A stretch of DNA of 5,585 bases from an uncultured Lachnospiraceae bacterium (GTDB lineage Bacteria; Bacillota; Clostridia; Lachnospirales; Lachnospiraceae), in the NCBI GenBank assembly GCA_947178465.1, contig CAMWYL010000228.1, positions 1 through 5,585 on the forward strand, read 5' to 3'. A program made the translations under genes and the position numbers. Under the pieces are notes generated by a model that was not told where the DNA came from, searched no databases, and worked only from the letters and a program-made list of their open reading frames with translations. Below, piece after piece: positions 5,371 through 5,585 of this stretch; position 1 is the first letter of the stretch; the number at the start of each line of letters is the position of its first letter.

Positions 5371-5410
5371 AAAGCGCAATATGTCTAAACTGTAGGTGTA
5401 TTGCGCTTTT
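5371..5410 (+). terminator. Intrinsic terminator or attenuator after the flavoprotein gene
   Basis: A perfect 11-bp stem, AAAGCGCAATA (5371-5381) with TATTGCGCTTT (5399-5409), a 17-base loop, and a T-run formed by the end of the 3' arm plus one T. It begins 43 bases after the stop. The next gene starts only 20 bases later and no clear promoter fits between, so partial read-through is likely. Confidence 0.7.
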
Positions 5411-5429
5411 GTGAATAGAGGAAATATCA

Positions 5430-5585
5430 ATGAATGATGCAATAAAAGAACAGATATATCTATTTTTAAAAACATATGATAAAGAATATACCGAACCACA
5501 TATTTATTATTCCAAAAAAATAATGAGTATCATATACAATCATATAAATAGAGTGTTAATGAAAAATGATGTGAAATGCTTATAC
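5430..5585 (+). CDS. Unrecognised gene, 5' part only (runs off the window)
   Basis: ATG 5430 is preceded by AGAGGAAA (5418-5425) and the frame is open for all 52 codons to the window edge. The visible N-terminus begins MNDAIKEQIYLFLKTYDKEY and is rich in Lys, Ile, Tyr and Asn, predicting alpha-helix with no signal peptide or membrane segment. It has the same AT-rich codon use and strand as the flavoprotein. Position suggests it belongs to the same locus, perhaps another maturation enzyme, but too little is present to assign a family. Confidence 0.65.
   Translation, partial: MNDAIKEQIYLFLKTYDKEYTEPHIYYSKKIMSIIYNHINRVLMKNDVKCLY

Noticed and set aside
1..5585. tRNA, rRNA, CRISPR array, insertion sequence or integrase
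   Set aside because: Nothing resembling these was seen on either strand by eye; the only repeats are the inverted and direct repeats listed.

Overview
The window looks like chromosome of an anaerobic Bacillota (Clostridia, most like Lachnospiraceae). Reasons: strong AGGAGG-type ribosome sites, sigma-A-type promoters, argininosuccinate synthase and exonuclease III of the clostridial type, a DUF1294 membrane protein and a LytTR-type response regulator. This is a judgement by eye; no search was run. The window falls into two parts. Positions 1 to about 3860 are moderate-GC, housekeeping-like DNA. From about 3870 to the end the DNA is clearly AT-richer and looks like an accessory insert.

Left part. 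Positions 10-276 hold a long imperfect inverted repeat with smaller nested hairpins. It is either a MITE-like intergenic repeat or a structured RNA, and it ends a few bases past the stop of the exonuclease III gene (minus strand, 281-1033). That gene is transcribed away from argG (plus strand, 1241-2458). Their shared 207-bp spacer contains two back-to-back promoters with a near-consensus ArgR operator (ARG box) filling the gap between the two -35 hexamers. argG is followed by a 97-residue DUF1294 membrane protein (2534-2827) and a good intrinsic terminator (2886-2917). Next is a LytTR-family response regulator (3006-3713) with no histidine kinase in view.

Middle. Positions 3714-4223 contain no convincing gene. 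They hold a weak hairpin, a strong GC-rich hairpin whose U-run lies on the minus strand, one doubtful small ORF, three alternating copies of a 9-bp sequence that can form mutually exclusive hairpins, and a promoter with direct repeats.

Right part. A previously unmarked 49-residue, very acidic peptide (4224-4373) with a strong ribosome site lies 15 bp before a thioredoxin-reductase-like flavoprotein (4389-5327). The flavoprotein lacks the redox CxxC pair and has a degenerate second dinucleotide-binding motif. The peptide has one Cys six residues before its C-terminal Tyr and looks like a RiPP precursor (leader plus short core). An intrinsic terminator (5371-5410) separates this pair from a further AT-rich gene that runs off the window (5430 onward). 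My reading is the 5' end of a small peptide-modification locus: abundant precursor, flavin enzyme, then probably more maturation or export genes outside the window. The precursor-enzyme pairing is inferred from layout; no family match was established.
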